NCBI GenBank assembly: GCA_022539475.1
Contig: VCMS01000069.1
Coordinates: forward strand, 1-64,000
Direction: 5' to 3'
Source of the DNA: Gracilaria domingensis
Taxonomy: Eukaryota > Rhodophyta > Florideophyceae > Gracilariales > Gracilariaceae
DNA length: 64,000 bases
The translations under genes and the position numbers were made by a program. How positions within the stretch are numbered: the stretch's first letter is position 1; every line of letters starts with the position of its first letter. The notes under the pieces are model-generated. The model had not been told where the DNA came from. It made no database searches and saw only the letters and a program-made list of their open reading frames with translations. Shown here one piece after another: positions 42,048 through 51,439 of this stretch.

Positions 42048-43413
42048 TCAGTCGGTGTCGTCGTCCACCCTTGTTTCGTGAACCACTTGATACATGTGCT
42101 TCCTTCCGTCCGCCACCTGTCGTTGCCTCAGTCTCACTTTGACCCTACGGTTCCCTACTGTCCCGCGCATAACGCTCGCCCAGTTTGCCGATAATCCGTC
42201 GACCGTGTTGACCGCAAGGACGGGCTGTGTTTTGCTCGCTGTCAGCAGCCGCATGCATAGCGCAAACGAGAAGATCACGCTTAGATAAACAGCCCCAATT
42301 ATCACCACCACTCTATCCAGCACTGTGCGTTGCGCCACTTCTCCGGATGCTGCGCTCACCGTCACGTCTTCCACGCGCGAGTACATATAGGTTCCCAGTT
42401 GCTCGTAAAAGCGTGATGTGTGTTCAGACACGGATAGGCCTGCGTTGGCCATAACCTCGGCGTCGAACAAGACTTCATCATAGAACTCCACACTCAAGCC
42501 GCGTACCAATGTGCTCCGTGTAGACCCCGGTTCAACACGTATGTCTGGTTCATACTGATTTATGCTCCCATCTTGTTTGTTGATCGAGTGTGTGACGTTG
42601 ACCGCCACGAACGTCGTGAACAAATCAATGAAGCGCCCTCGTTTTCTGTGGCACACTAGCTGCAGACTCCACACGTCCCAGTTTGGGACAATCCATGTGA
42701 AACAATGAACATCGTTCTCATCCCACACGCTCAAGTTGATGCCAATGTTCACCCCACTGTCAAACACACCATACTTTCTCTGCGAAAATCCATAGTCACC
42801 TCTCTCTGCCATACGCCTTCGATGTCGCCTATTTCTTCCGCCGGGATCACCCGGAGAAGCGCGCGTTCACTGATTTTGATGCAATTTACTTCATGTAACA
42901 GCTCAGCTTCTAACTCACTTCCCAGCTTAGATCCAGACCCCTCATCGCGCACAAACGACACGTTCACTGTACTTGCAACAAGCCATTCATCTTCGTCAAC
43001 ATACGAACAGATATCGAATGCTCGCTTGTATCCTTCAGGGTTTGCCTGAAAAGATCTGGAAACTTCGGATCAATTCTCGACGTTATCACAAATGCATTGC
43101 GCAGTTCACTGTTGACCATCACAGCTTCTTCTTCATAGATCAACCGCGTTTCGAGGTACACAGGGATGATGATGAACATCATTCGGAAAAGAAAAAGCAC
43201 TACGTGGGGCCACTGGGTGCTCAGCAAACCTTCATTCCCATGCGAGTATCGCAAAGTCTTCACGTGTAATGCTCTATCCTTCTTGACGCGCCGCTCCGTA
43301 AGAAATGAAGCAGCCAAAGTTGTAGAATCCATCACAATGGGGATCACAATCAGTTCGAACATCACAGACGCCAGCGCTGCTGTTGCGCCATTTCCAAACG
43401 GCAGCTCGATCAT
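42048..43413 (-). CDS. Three-pass membrane protein of unknown function, probably with two very short introns
   Basis: Three consecutive frames on the - strand read smoothly into each other if two GT-AG introns are removed: 43046-43089 (44 nt, GTGATA...TTTTCAG) and 42780-42814 (35 nt, GTATGG...TTCGCAG). Both are phase 0, giving exons of 324, 231 and 732 nt and a 428-aa protein. Membrane segments: ALASVMFELIVIPIV near residue 13, HVVLFLFRMMFIIIPVYL near 70, and VVVIIGAVYLSVIFSFALCM near 350. The part between the second and third would face one side and contains a Glu-rich region and Trp-rich strands. I recognise no family. One-base sequence errors instead of introns are possible. Confidence 0.55.
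42780..42814 (-). other. Candidate 35-nt intron
   Basis: GTATGG at the 5' side and TTTTCGCAG at the 3' side, with a TGAC branch-like motif between. Removal joins GDIEG to RKYGVFDSG in frame. Confidence 0.4.
43046..43089 (-). other. Candidate 44-nt intron
   Basis: GTGATA at the 5' side and CTTTTCAG at the 3' side. Removal joins ELRNAF to ANPEGYKRAFDICSY in frame. Confidence 0.45.
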
Positions 43414-44172
43414 TTCACATGTGAAAGAGAAACAAAAACAAATCTTACAGAGATCGTTCTCTTCATGGTATCATGGCTGAGTCCCTTTATGCGCGATGCG
43501 TCTTCTAAAACAAATTGAAGAAACAAGACGTCGCGGAGCGTCTCTTAACATGTGATGATCAGGACCTAACACACTCTGTTGATGTTCCTGCATGAGGTCG
43601 TGAAAGTACATAGCCAATGCTAGTGAAGTGCCATCGCTCCTGGCATGTAACAACCACGCGGACAAGTATAGAGAGCCCACTTTGTCCCATTCTTTCTCTC
43701 TTTCCCTGTTTCTGGGTATTCTGGCCCCATTCTGAGATAGAATCTAGCGGCACGCACGCAATGCGTGCGTGCCGCGACGCTGGCGAAGCGCTGGCTGGTG
43801 CGGCGGCCGGGCGCCGGCGCAGCGCGGCGGAGACGCTGAGGGCGTGGCGCGTGCGCGGCGGCGGTGCGCGGCGCGCGCGGGCGCGGCGCGCGCGGGCTGC
43901 GCTTCGACGCGCAGCGCGACGTGCAGATCGAGTGCGAGGTGCACGAGCTGCACGCGGCGGACGACGGCGCGGCGCAGTTCGGCGCGTGGCGCTGGCGCGG
44001 CGGCAGTGCGTGGCGACGTTCGAGCACAAGTTTGCCATCTGCCACCACAGCGCGCGCAGCGGCGCGCTGGCGCTGCTTCCCGCAGCCGTGAGCTCGCACT
44101 CGCTCACACTCAATTGGCGCGCTTTTGCCTCGTCGCGCCATCTCCGCCGCGCGCAGCCGCGCCGCCGACGCC
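43414..44172. other. Spacer with a very GC-rich block, unresolved
   Basis: After about 300 bases of ordinary spacer, the block 43750-44170 becomes extremely GC-rich, like the PSII S4 gene that follows. Two + strand frames have local coding-like text: QRDVQIECEVHELHAADDG (about 43917-43973) and ATFEHKFAICHHSARSG (about 44010-44060). They are in different frames and neither has a convincing start. This could be a gene remnant, an unrecognised exon pair, or chance in GC-rich DNA. Confidence 0.3.
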
Positions 44173-45087
44173 ATGCCGCCCGCCTTCGCGCCGCCGCCCG
44201 CCGCCGCCGCGCTCTTCCGCCGCGCGCGCGCGATGCCGCGCGCGCGCGCCGTGTGCGCACCCGCGGCCGCGCTGACGGAGGCGCAGACGCACAAGCTGCT
44301 GCAGTACGCGGCGGCGCAGCGGCTGGAGCGCGCGCTGGCGCGGCAGCTCATCGCGCTGTGCGCGCGCGCCGTGGACGAGCAGCTGGTGGTCACGTCGTGC
44401 TTCCTGTCGCCGCCGGAGAGCGCGGCCGCGCTGCACATGGCCGCCGCGCTGCGCGGCGCACGCGCCGCGTGCTGGGGCGGCTACGCGGACGCGGAGCGCC
44501 GCGTGCTGGCCGTGGGCGGCGCGCGCGCGGCGGGCGACGAGCGCGCGCTGGTGGCGGCCGCGGAGGACGCGCTGGCCGTGGTGCGGCTGGAGGGCGACTT
44601 TGGCGACGACGTGCGCCACGCGGACTTCATGGGCGCCGTGCTCGCCGCCGGGCTGCGCCGCGGCGCCGTCGGCGACATCGCCGTGCTGCCGCGCCGCCGC
44701 GGCGCGCAGCTGCTGTGCGCGCGCGCCGCGGCGCGCGCGCTGCAGCACGGCGTGACGCGCGTGCGCCGCACCAGCGTGCGCGCGCGCGTGGTGGGCGTGC
44801 GCGAGTGGGAGCCGGCGGCGCGCGAGAGCCGCGAGGTCAGCAGCGTGGCGGCGTCGCTGCGGCTGGACGCGGTCGGCAGCGGCGGGCTGCGCGTCAGTCG
44901 CAGCAAGTTTGCCAAGATGGTGGCCGCCGGGCTGGTGTCGCACAACCAGCGCGCCGCGCGCAGCGCCAGCGCGGCCGTGCGCGAGGGCGACACCATCTCG
45001 GCGCGCGGCGTCGGCAAGCTGCGCGTGCTGCACGCGGCGCGCACCAAGCGCGGCCGCTTCCGAGTGCGCATGCAGCTCCTGCTGTGA
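44173..45087 (+). CDS. Photosystem II S4 domain protein (YlmH-like RNA-binding protein)
   Basis: The frame is open upstream to 44125 only through a TTG, so I use the ATG at 44173 (304 aa). The first 35 or so residues are Ala/Arg/Pro-rich with no acidic residues, as in a plastid transit peptide. The YlmH-type domain follows, with FLSPPE (about residue 78), WGGYADAERRVLAV and DFMGAVLAAGLRRGAVGDI. A C-terminal S4 RNA-binding domain has LRVSRSKFAKMVAAGLVSHN, REGDTISARGVGKLRV. Cyanobacterial and plastid members are about 260 residues without the transit peptide, so the length fits. The family is linked to photosystem II and binds RNA or ribosomes; its exact role is not settled. GC content is very high, with mostly G/C at third positions. 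Confidence 0.85.
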   Translation: MPPAFAPPPAAAALFRRARAMPRARAVCAPAAALTEAQTHKLLQYAAAQRLERALARQLIALCARAVDEQLVVTSCFLSPPESAAALHMAAALRGARAACWGGYADAERRVLAVGGARAAGDERALVAAAEDALAVVRLEGDFGDDVRHADFMGAVLAAGLRRGAVGDIAVLPRRRGAQLLCARAAARALQHGVTRVRRTSVRARVVGVREWEPAARESREVSSVAASLRLDAVGSGGLRVSRSKFAKMVAAGLVSHNQRAARSASAAVREGDTISARGVGKLRVLHAARTKRGRFRVRMQLLL

Positions 45088-45314
45088 GCGCCTTTGCCCA
45101 AACACGGCGCGCGATTTGCGCCACTGCCTGATAGAACCGAACAACCACCCCAATTTAATCTGTTTGTACTAGAACTAATGTTATATTCAAAGGCCAGAAT
45201 AGATTCTTTTTGCCGGGAACTTAGAAAGCCGTCTAGAATAGATGTTAGTGGTGCACGGTTCCTCCTTTTAAACCTCCTCAAGGCAACATTTATGTTCGCT
45301 CCACAACAAACAAG

Positions 45315-45533
45315 CTGTAACCATCTTGAGCCTGCTTCAGCGTTTTGTCCTGAAACATCTGCGCCGTGATGACAGTGTAGGTAGTTCGAATTAGAGAGAT
45401 GTCAGCATTTCAGTGCAGAAAAACAATAAAGCCAGAACCGATCGGAGGGGGACGAGGATCCTTACCGATCGTGTGTGGGGCCGTTCTCGTGTTTCGTGCA
45501 TCTCAAAGAAGGCGTACGTCTGCAGATCAGCAT
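45315..45533 (+). repeat. 5' LTR of element D (219 bp)
   Basis: Near-identical to 50264-50482. It contains an AATAAA (near 45426) that may serve as the polyadenylation signal of the element RNA. Confidence 0.93.
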
Positions 45534-45578
45534 AGTTATAACTTTCGCGAAATTGATTTGCATTTCTTGCTTTCAAGG

Positions 45579-47186
45579 ATGACGGAAAACGAAAACAGCA
45601 CCGATTCGGAAGCACATGTTCACCAAACTACAGTTGTAGGAATTGAAGCTCCTCAATTGGAACAGATTGATGTGGCCTCAATTGCGCAGTTCATTCGCAA
45701 ACGCAAGCGATATGAAGAGCAAATTCTTGAAAAGAATAAAGAAGGCCTTAACATCATTCCTGTGTCGTGGAAAATGAGCGTAACTGAGACCGTTTTGGAG
45801 ACAATGATCGAAGGAAAATTCATGGAAGCGGAGTCTTCAGAGGACATAACCGATGACATGATCAAGTCCTGTCTCATTGAAAGATCTAAAATAGCGGAGA
45901 ACAAGATCCGCGTAGATCATTGGGACAAAATCGTCAAAGACGTCAAGATGGATATGAGCATCGACGACGCTGAAGGACGTGTATTCAATTTGGTTGTAAA
46001 GTACCGAAATGCCTTGCGAGACAATGGCTATTCTGATGCTATCACCAAAAATCCAGAGGTTGCCATCAAACATATTCGAGAGAGAACTAAACCTCGCAGA
46101 TTCCAAGAGCATATGGAAGGGATTCTACGAATTGAGTCACACGTGGGACTACATAAGAAGAACTTTGGTGCTTATGTTCGACGGCTAGCAGAAGAAGCAG
46201 ACAAGTATGAGTATGTTCGCAGAAACAAAAATCATGTTGTCCACGATTCCATTATGCCGATCAATACTGATTTTTCACCCTCATCGAAGCGCAAGCGAGA
46301 GGATGAAGAACAAAAGCGAAGTGTCAAACCTCGTAAGGAAGTTCCTTTGTGTTGGAATAAATCCAAGTGCAGTGGACAGAGGCATTTTATCAATAAATGT
46401 CCTAATTCTACTGAAGAAGAAAAGAAGGCTTTCCTCAAGAAGTACAGAGAAAGCAAGGAGAAACGAACGGAGAATAAATCCGTCAAGAAGATAGATGGTA
46501 ACGTCGAACGTTCCTCTACTGTGTTTGAAGCTACTTTCTGTAGAGGAAAATTGGAGGCAGAAGTGACCGCTGATCAGGGAGCGTCTGCCAACATCATGCC
46601 CAAGGAATTTTACATACAGTTGCGAAAACTTGACGGTGTGAAGTCTGTTCACAAGTTGGCACGCCAGACTGTATTTGACGTGTTCAACAAGAGCGCTCCA
46701 CCCATAACATGCGATTTGAAGGTCACCGCAGATGTGTCACTGGAGATTAGACATGGAAAGTCCATGATACTAAGAAATGTTGACTGGTTGATCGCGAATG
46801 AGAGCACATCGGGTATTGTCATTGGCAGACAGTTACTCAATGCCCTCGGTCTGAATAATCGTGTACTCCTAACAGCAGCAATGTCTAAAGTGGGAGAGGA
46901 TGTCGACATTCCTATTCTGTATGCGTCTTCAAACATCGAAATGGAGCGTGATGATGAAGTCAACAAAATATCCTCAGTGTCGCTTCAGGGTATCGTTCAC
47001 GGCGAGCCAGACTCTGAAGACGAAGTAGACGATGATATCTATCTTGACGTCGGAGAGGATTCTGAATCAGAGATTCAAAGTGCTATGGCTAAGTGGCTTG
47101 ACGACGCAAAGGCCAATGGTCTTACAGATCAGGGTCAGACTAGGCTTCGTGCTTGCTTTGAGACGTACAAGCCAATTTTCGACTAA
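45579..47186 (+). CDS. gag: Element D Gag and protease
   Basis: I use the ATG at 45579, the first after the LTR; the frame is open further upstream into the LTR. The 535-aa protein starts with an acidic region, then a mostly helical capsid-like part. A Lys/Arg-rich stretch follows (SSKRKREDEEQKRS), then a zinc knuckle of unusual spacing, CWNKSKCSGQRHFINKC (C-x5-C-x4-H-x4-C). It ends with an aspartic protease domain having DQGA in place of the usual DTGA/DSGA (TADQGASANIMPKEFY) and IVIGRQLLNALGL. So protease is fused to Gag rather than Pol. The ORF ends TAA at 47184 just after a stretch (AATTTTC) where pol opens in the -1 frame. Confidence 0.9.
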   Translation: MTENENSTDSEAHVHQTTVVGIEAPQLEQIDVASIAQFIRKRKRYEEQILEKNKEGLNIIPVSWKMSVTETVLETMIEGKFMEAESSEDITDDMIKSCLIERSKIAENKIRVDHWDKIVKDVKMDMSIDDAEGRVFNLVVKYRNALRDNGYSDAITKNPEVAIKHIRERTKPRRFQEHMEGILRIESHVGLHKKNFGAYVRRLAEEADKYEYVRRNKNHVVHDSIMPINTDFSPSSKRKREDEEQKRSVKPRKEVPLCWNKSKCSGQRHFINKCPNSTEEEKKAFLKKYRESKEKRTENKSVKKIDGNVERSSTVFEATFCRGKLEAEVTADQGASANIMPKEFYIQLRKLDGVKSVHKLARQTVFDVFNKSAPPITCDLKVTADVSLEIRHGKSMILRNVDWLIANESTSGIVIGRQLLNALGLNNRVLLTAAMSKVGEDVDIPILYASSNIEMERDDEVNKISSVSLQGIVHGEPDSEDEVDDDIYLDVGEDSESEIQSAMAKWLDDAKANGLTDQGQTRLRACFETYKPIFD

Positions 47187-50100
47187 GGCTGGGAAAGTCG
47201 CCCCCAGCCAAATTCCCTCCGTTACACATACAAACGTATAAAGAACGGAAGCCAATCAAGGTGAAAGTGCGCAGATATCCGCCTGCACAGCGGATATTTC
47301 TAGATGCCTTTATCAACAAGCTAGTGGACATGAACTTCATGATGCCTTACCCAGAAGCAAAATGGCTAGCGGCCCCGCTTGTGGTTGCTAAACCAAGTTC
47401 TAAAGCGAAGTTCAGAATGACTGTCGACTTACGTCCTGTAAACTCCGCTACAGAGAAGCTCGTATGGCCAATGCCGTATGTGGATTCCGAGATCCATGAC
47501 TTTGCCGGGAGCAAAGTTTTTGCGGTCATAGATTTCGTATCCGGGTACTGGCAAGTACCACTAGACCCTAACTCTTATGACAAATGTGGCGTAATTAGCC
47601 CAACAGGGATCTACTCCTCACGAAGAGTGCTCATGGGACTAACAAATGCTGTCCCGCACTTCCAAAGATGTGTGCAAACAGCATTCGCAGAGCTTCAACA
47701 GAATTTTAAGCTCTGGATTGATGACTTCATTATCTACGCGACTGATGAGAAGGAACTTCTGGATATACTAGAGAGATTCTTCCAAATCTGTGTTGAGAAG
47801 GGCCTTTATATTTCTATTAAGAAGAGCTCTCTATTTACGAAGGAGGTGAAGTGGTGTGGGCGCGTAGTCAATGAGAACGGCTATCGTCTAGATCCCTCTC
47901 GAGTGGAGGCTCTCAAAGACATTGAAGAACCACGAACTGCAGCAGAATTGTGTGAATTTGTGCACTGCGTCCGGTGGATGTCGCAATGCATCCCGGACGC
48001 CTCAAAGTTGCTAATGCCTTTAACGGAGATACTGGAGAAAGCATACAAAACTTCTGGTAAGCGAACCAAGAAATCTGTGCAGCGTGTGTCTCTAAAGGAT
48101 ATTGGGTGGAGTAGGCAACATGAAGAAACGTTTAGGACGTTGCAAGAAAGACTACGTCGAGCCGTTCACCTCTCCTACCCTAAGCCTGATCACACAATAT
48201 GCATTTTCACGGATGCTTCGAATCGTTACTGGTCGGGTGTTGTAACACAGGTACCTACTTCAGACTTCAATAAGCCCATATCAGAGCAACAACACACTCC
48301 GTTGGCGTTCGTTGGGCAAGCATTCTCCACGGCACAGCAACGATGGAGCACGCCGGAGAAAGAGGCTTATGCAATATACCAGGTGTTTCGCAAACTTGAT
48401 TACCTCTTTCTTGGCGAGAACCCGGTTCATATCTTCACTGACCACCGTAATTTGCTCTTTGTCTTCAATCCTCATGCGTTTGAGCCAAATCTCGGACGGC
48501 ATGTAGTGACGAAAGTACAACGATGGGCATTATTCTTGGCACGCTTTGACTATCACATAGAACACATAGCTGGGGAACTAAATATCTTCGCCGATATGCT
48601 AACGCGTTGGACCAAAGCGTACAGAGTTGGTCCACAATTGAAATTAGGTTCTATACACAGTCTGGTGATCCAATCGCAACAAATTGTCCCCACCCCGAAG
48701 GACTTCCTATGGCCCACAATTGAAATGGTGCGAGATGCACAACAGGAGGCAGGAATAACTGCCGATTATTTCGAAGGCCTCCGATGGGATGACGAAACAC
48801 TGACATGGCTTGTGGGAGAAGCCTTTTTTGTTCCAGAGAGTGACAAAGAACTCCTTTTGAAGTTCATGGTAGTAGCTCACTGCGGTCACGGTGGACATCG
48901 AGGTATCGATGCAACGCTCAGCGTCCTACGAGAACAAGTGTTTTGGAAATCTCAGAAAGAAGATGTGCGACGTTTTGTCAACGGATGCATTCACTGCCTC
49001 ATCTCAAGAGCGGGAGGGCGTATCCCAAGACCATTTGGAAATGCATTGCATGCCTCACGCCCGAACGAAATCCTGCATTGTGACTTTCTTTACATGGGAG
49101 AGAGTACAACGACGCAAAAATACATACTAATCATTCGAGATGATCTATCCTCTTACGTTTGGCTTTGGCCATGTATCAAGGCGGACAGTACAACAGTCGC
49201 AGAAGCATTGAGCATGTGGATCGCTTCATTCGGAGGATGGGAGTGGTTAGTAACAGACCAAGGTGCACATTTCAAGAATCAGTTACTGAACCTATTGTCT
49301 GAAGAGTTCCAATACTCTCACTACTTCACGAGTCCGTACTGCCCTTGGAGCAATGGATCAGTTGAAAGAGTCTGTAGAGAGGTATTAAGAGCCTGCAAGG
49401 CCTTGCTCTCTGAATGGCGGATGAACCAGAAGGAATGGCCAAGAGTGGCGGAAAGTGTCCAAAGCGTTCTCAACCATGCACCGCTCAAGAGGTTAGGGAG
49501 ACGATCAGAAGAAAACGCGACGGTCTACATAACCCCCCTCGAAGTCTTTACAGGACATGTACCGGTTAGGCCCTTGATGAGAGCCTGGCCTGTACATCAA
49601 TTTGTTCACGCCACTACGCAAGACGAGCTTCGAATGAGACAGCTGATTAACATAGAAGAAATGCAAGAAGCTCTTGATGAAATGCACAAGAAAGTCTGCC
49701 ATAATGTCGCAGAAAGTCGTCAGAAGCAAATTGATCGACACAACCAGAAGACTAATGTCCGCAGAAGCGAGATTGATGTTGGTTGTTTTGTCCTTGTACG
49801 AGAGGCGCGTCCAAATCGCACTCATAAGCTGCAATTCCAGTGGAAAGGTCCGCGGCGAGTTATTTCAACAAAGTCAGATTGGATCTTTGAAATTGAAGAT
49901 ATGATCAACAAGAAGAAACAACTCGTGCATGTCTCACGACTAATACTATATCGTGCGGATCTAGACGGTCAAAATGTTAATCCACAACTTTTGGAATACG
50001 CGCGATCAAATGAGGCTGAAGTGCAAATTGCTAGAACACTCTGCGATATAAGAGACGGGCCTACTGGAGTTGAGATACTTGTTGAATGGGAAGGTTTGCC

Positions 50101-50245
50101 AGATGACATGGACCGGACTTGGGAGCCGCTTGTTAATATCAGCGAGGATCTCCCTGGGCTCCTACAGGACTATCTCTACACTGCTAAGAAGCGCGAACTT
50201 AAGAAGCGAGCTCAAAGATTGTGTTCTTTTGAAGAAACCAACTGA
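47177..50245 (+). CDS. pol: Element D Pol (RT, RNase H, integrase, chromodomain)
   Basis: The -1 frame is open through the end of gag and reads NFRLRLGKSPPAKFPPL, a typical beginning for this pol type, so expression by -1 frameshifting near 47175 is likely; the GTG at 47261 need not be a start. RT: FRMTVDLRPVNSAT, AVIDFVSGYWQVPLD, GLTNAVPHFQRCV, and the active site WIDDF in place of the usual YLDD. RNase H: CIFTDASNRYWSGVV and FTDHRNLLF. Integrase: HCGHGGHRGI...CIHCL zinc finger, CDF, VTDQGAHF and NGSVERV catalytic residues. A chromodomain ends the protein (VEILVEWEGLPDDMDRTWEP). There are no internal stops, so it may be functional. Confidence 0.92.
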   Translation, partial: FRLRLGKSPPAKFPPLHIQTYKERKPIKVKVRRYPPAQRIFLDAFINKLVDMNFMMPYPEAKWLAAPLVVAKPSSKAKFRMTVDLRPVNSATEKLVWPMPYVDSEIHDFAGSKVFAVIDFVSGYWQVPLDPNSYDKCGVISPTGIYSSRRVLMGLTNAVPHFQRCVQTAFAELQQNFKLWIDDFIIYATDEKELLDILERFFQICVEKGLYISIKKSSLFTKEVKWCGRVVNENGYRLDPSRVEALKDIEEPRTAAELCEFVHCVRWMSQCIPDASKLLMPLTEILEKAYKTSGKRTKKSVQRVSLKDIGWSRQHEETFRTLQERLRRAVHLSYPKPDHTICIFTDASNRYWSGVVTQVPTSDFNKPISEQQHTPLAFVGQAFSTAQQRWSTPEKEAYAIYQVFRKLDYLFLGENPVHIFTDHRNLLFVFNPHAFEPNLGRHVVTKVQRWALFLARFDYHIEHIAGELNIFADMLTRWTKAYRVGPQLKLGSIHSLVIQSQQIVPTPKDFLWPTIEMVRDAQQEAGITADYFEGLRWDDETLTWLVGEAFFVPESDKELLLKFMVVAHCGHGGHRGIDATLSVLREQVFWKSQKEDVRRFVNGCIHCLISRAGGRIPRPFGNALHASRPNEILHCDFLYMGESTTTQKYILIIRDDLSSYVWLWPCIKADSTTVAEALSMWIASFGGWEWLVTDQGAHFKNQLLNLLSEEFQYSHYFTSPYCPWSNGSVERVCREVLRACKALLSEWRMNQKEWPRVAESVQSVLNHAPLKRLGRRSEENATVYITPLEVFTGHVPVRPLMRAWPVHQFVHATTQDELRMRQLINIEEMQEALDEMHKKVCHNVAESRQKQIDRHNQKTNVRRSEIDVGCFVLVREARPNRTHKLQFQWKGPRRVISTKSDWIFEIEDMINKKKQLVHVSRLILYRADLDGQNVNPQLLEYARSNEAEVQIARTLCDIRDGPTGVEILVEWEGLPDDMDRTWEPLVNISEDLPGLLQDYLYTAKKRELKKRAQRLCSFEETN

Positions 50246-50263
50246 GAATTGTTTCTGAGACCG

Positions 50264-50482
50264 CTGTAACCATCTTGAGCCTGCTTCAGCGTTTTGTCCT
50301 GAAACATCTGCGCCGTGATGACAGTGTAGGTAGTTCGAATTAGAGAGATGTCAGCATTTCAGTGCAGAAAAACAATAAAGCCAGAACCGATCGGAGGGGG
50401 ACGAGGATCCTTACCGATCGTGTGTGGGGCCGTTCTCGTGTTTCGTGCATCTCGAAGAAGGCGTAAACCTGCAGATCAGCAT
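50264..50482 (+). repeat. 3' LTR of element D (219 bp)
   Basis: The same as the 5' LTR apart from four base differences, three of them clustered near 50466-50468. Followed by ACAAG. Confidence 0.93.
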
Positions 50483-50487
50483 ACAAG

Positions 50488-51439
50488 CGAGGCAAGCTAA
50501 AGATCAAGCAGCCAAAAACAATAACATACTCTTAAAGGTTCAAGAACATGCCTTCGTGTTTTTTAAACTTTTTGGTGTCAATCATCGAGGATAGTGTTAA
50601 GACTATTGCCTAATCGAACTAAAAGTACCCTTGAATAGGTGGAGTTCTTTTTCGAGTTGGATAAAGCTGTACGATCCCATGCAGCTGGCGAATTGAATGC
50701 CAAATGCATTTCATTTCAACAGGCGTGCGATTTTTATCGGTATGTCCTCACGAAAGAAACTCAAGGCCTTGAGCCCAATTTTGATACTTTTGTTTAAAGA
50801 GGATAGAGCTGTTCAGTGCTTTGTGGATTACGTTTTGCTCGCTTTAGAAAAAACCGCAAAACTGCCTGTGTATATTGTAGTGCAAAGCTTATGTATGACA
50901 ATTCTGGTTAAAAGTAGTCATATTTCTAGTTAAAAGAATTGTCTGGTACACACCACTATATCACTAGTAATTACTACCTTCCTTGCCAAAGAACTTTAGG
51001 ACAGACTTTCACAATACCGAAAATAGGCACTACAAGCAGAATTTAATTTAAAAACAAATCTATTCCAATATAGGATCACGGATTGTACGCAGCACAAGCC
51101 AACTATCGCATCCTATACCGCAACAGCCAAGCAGCTACGACGATCATTCGATATCGAGGTTTACACGGTCGTTCGAGGAAGAACCAAGGCTTTTTGAAGC
51201 GCCCTCTTCGTTGACGATGAGGCTCCAATACGTCCATTGCAAATTATTTAAACAACTTTGGTCCGCTACGGAGTTCTCAAACTCCAGATCTTGATTCTCT
51301 AAGACACTCAAGTTCACATCATGAAACATGACAAAACAGCTTGCTATATCAACGTCTTCCGAATCAATTTCGTCAAGATAATGGCTGCAAGTGTGCAAAT
51401 ATGCCAAAACACGTTCGGACACCATCCTACATACTGACT
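50488..51439. other. Spacer between elements D and E; one weak small ORF
   Basis: Mostly AT-rich without a supported gene. The - strand frame 51144-51425 (93 codons, acidic, AYLHTCSHYLDEIDSEDVDI) could be a small gene or the decayed end of the coiled-coil frame that follows it, but no domain is recognisable. Confidence 0.3.

Larger units (their letters stand above)
45315..50482 (+). mobile_element. Element D: intact Ty3/Gypsy-like retrotransposon with short LTRs
   Basis: It has 219-bp LTRs (45315-45533, 50264-50482) with four differences by eye, flanked by ACAAG (45310-45314, 50483-50487). Gag and pol are uninterrupted, with pol in the -1 frame. The element is 5168 bp, without an antisense ORF, and unrelated in detail to A-C. 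By the duplication, the element ends are CTGTAACC and GATCAGCAT, so it lacks TG...CA termini. It inserted about 220 bp downstream of the PSII S4 gene. Confidence 0.93.

Noticed and set aside
43617-45153. Very long frames on both strands over the S4 gene (for example 43617-45131 + and 44110-45153 -)
   Set aside because: GC-rich DNA has few stop codons, and these translate to Arg/Ala-rich text. Only the 44173-45087 frame shows a conserved domain.
47187-47261. Independent start of element D pol at 47261
   Set aside because: The codon is GTG and recognisable pol sequence begins upstream in the same frame, so frameshifting is more likely than a separate start.
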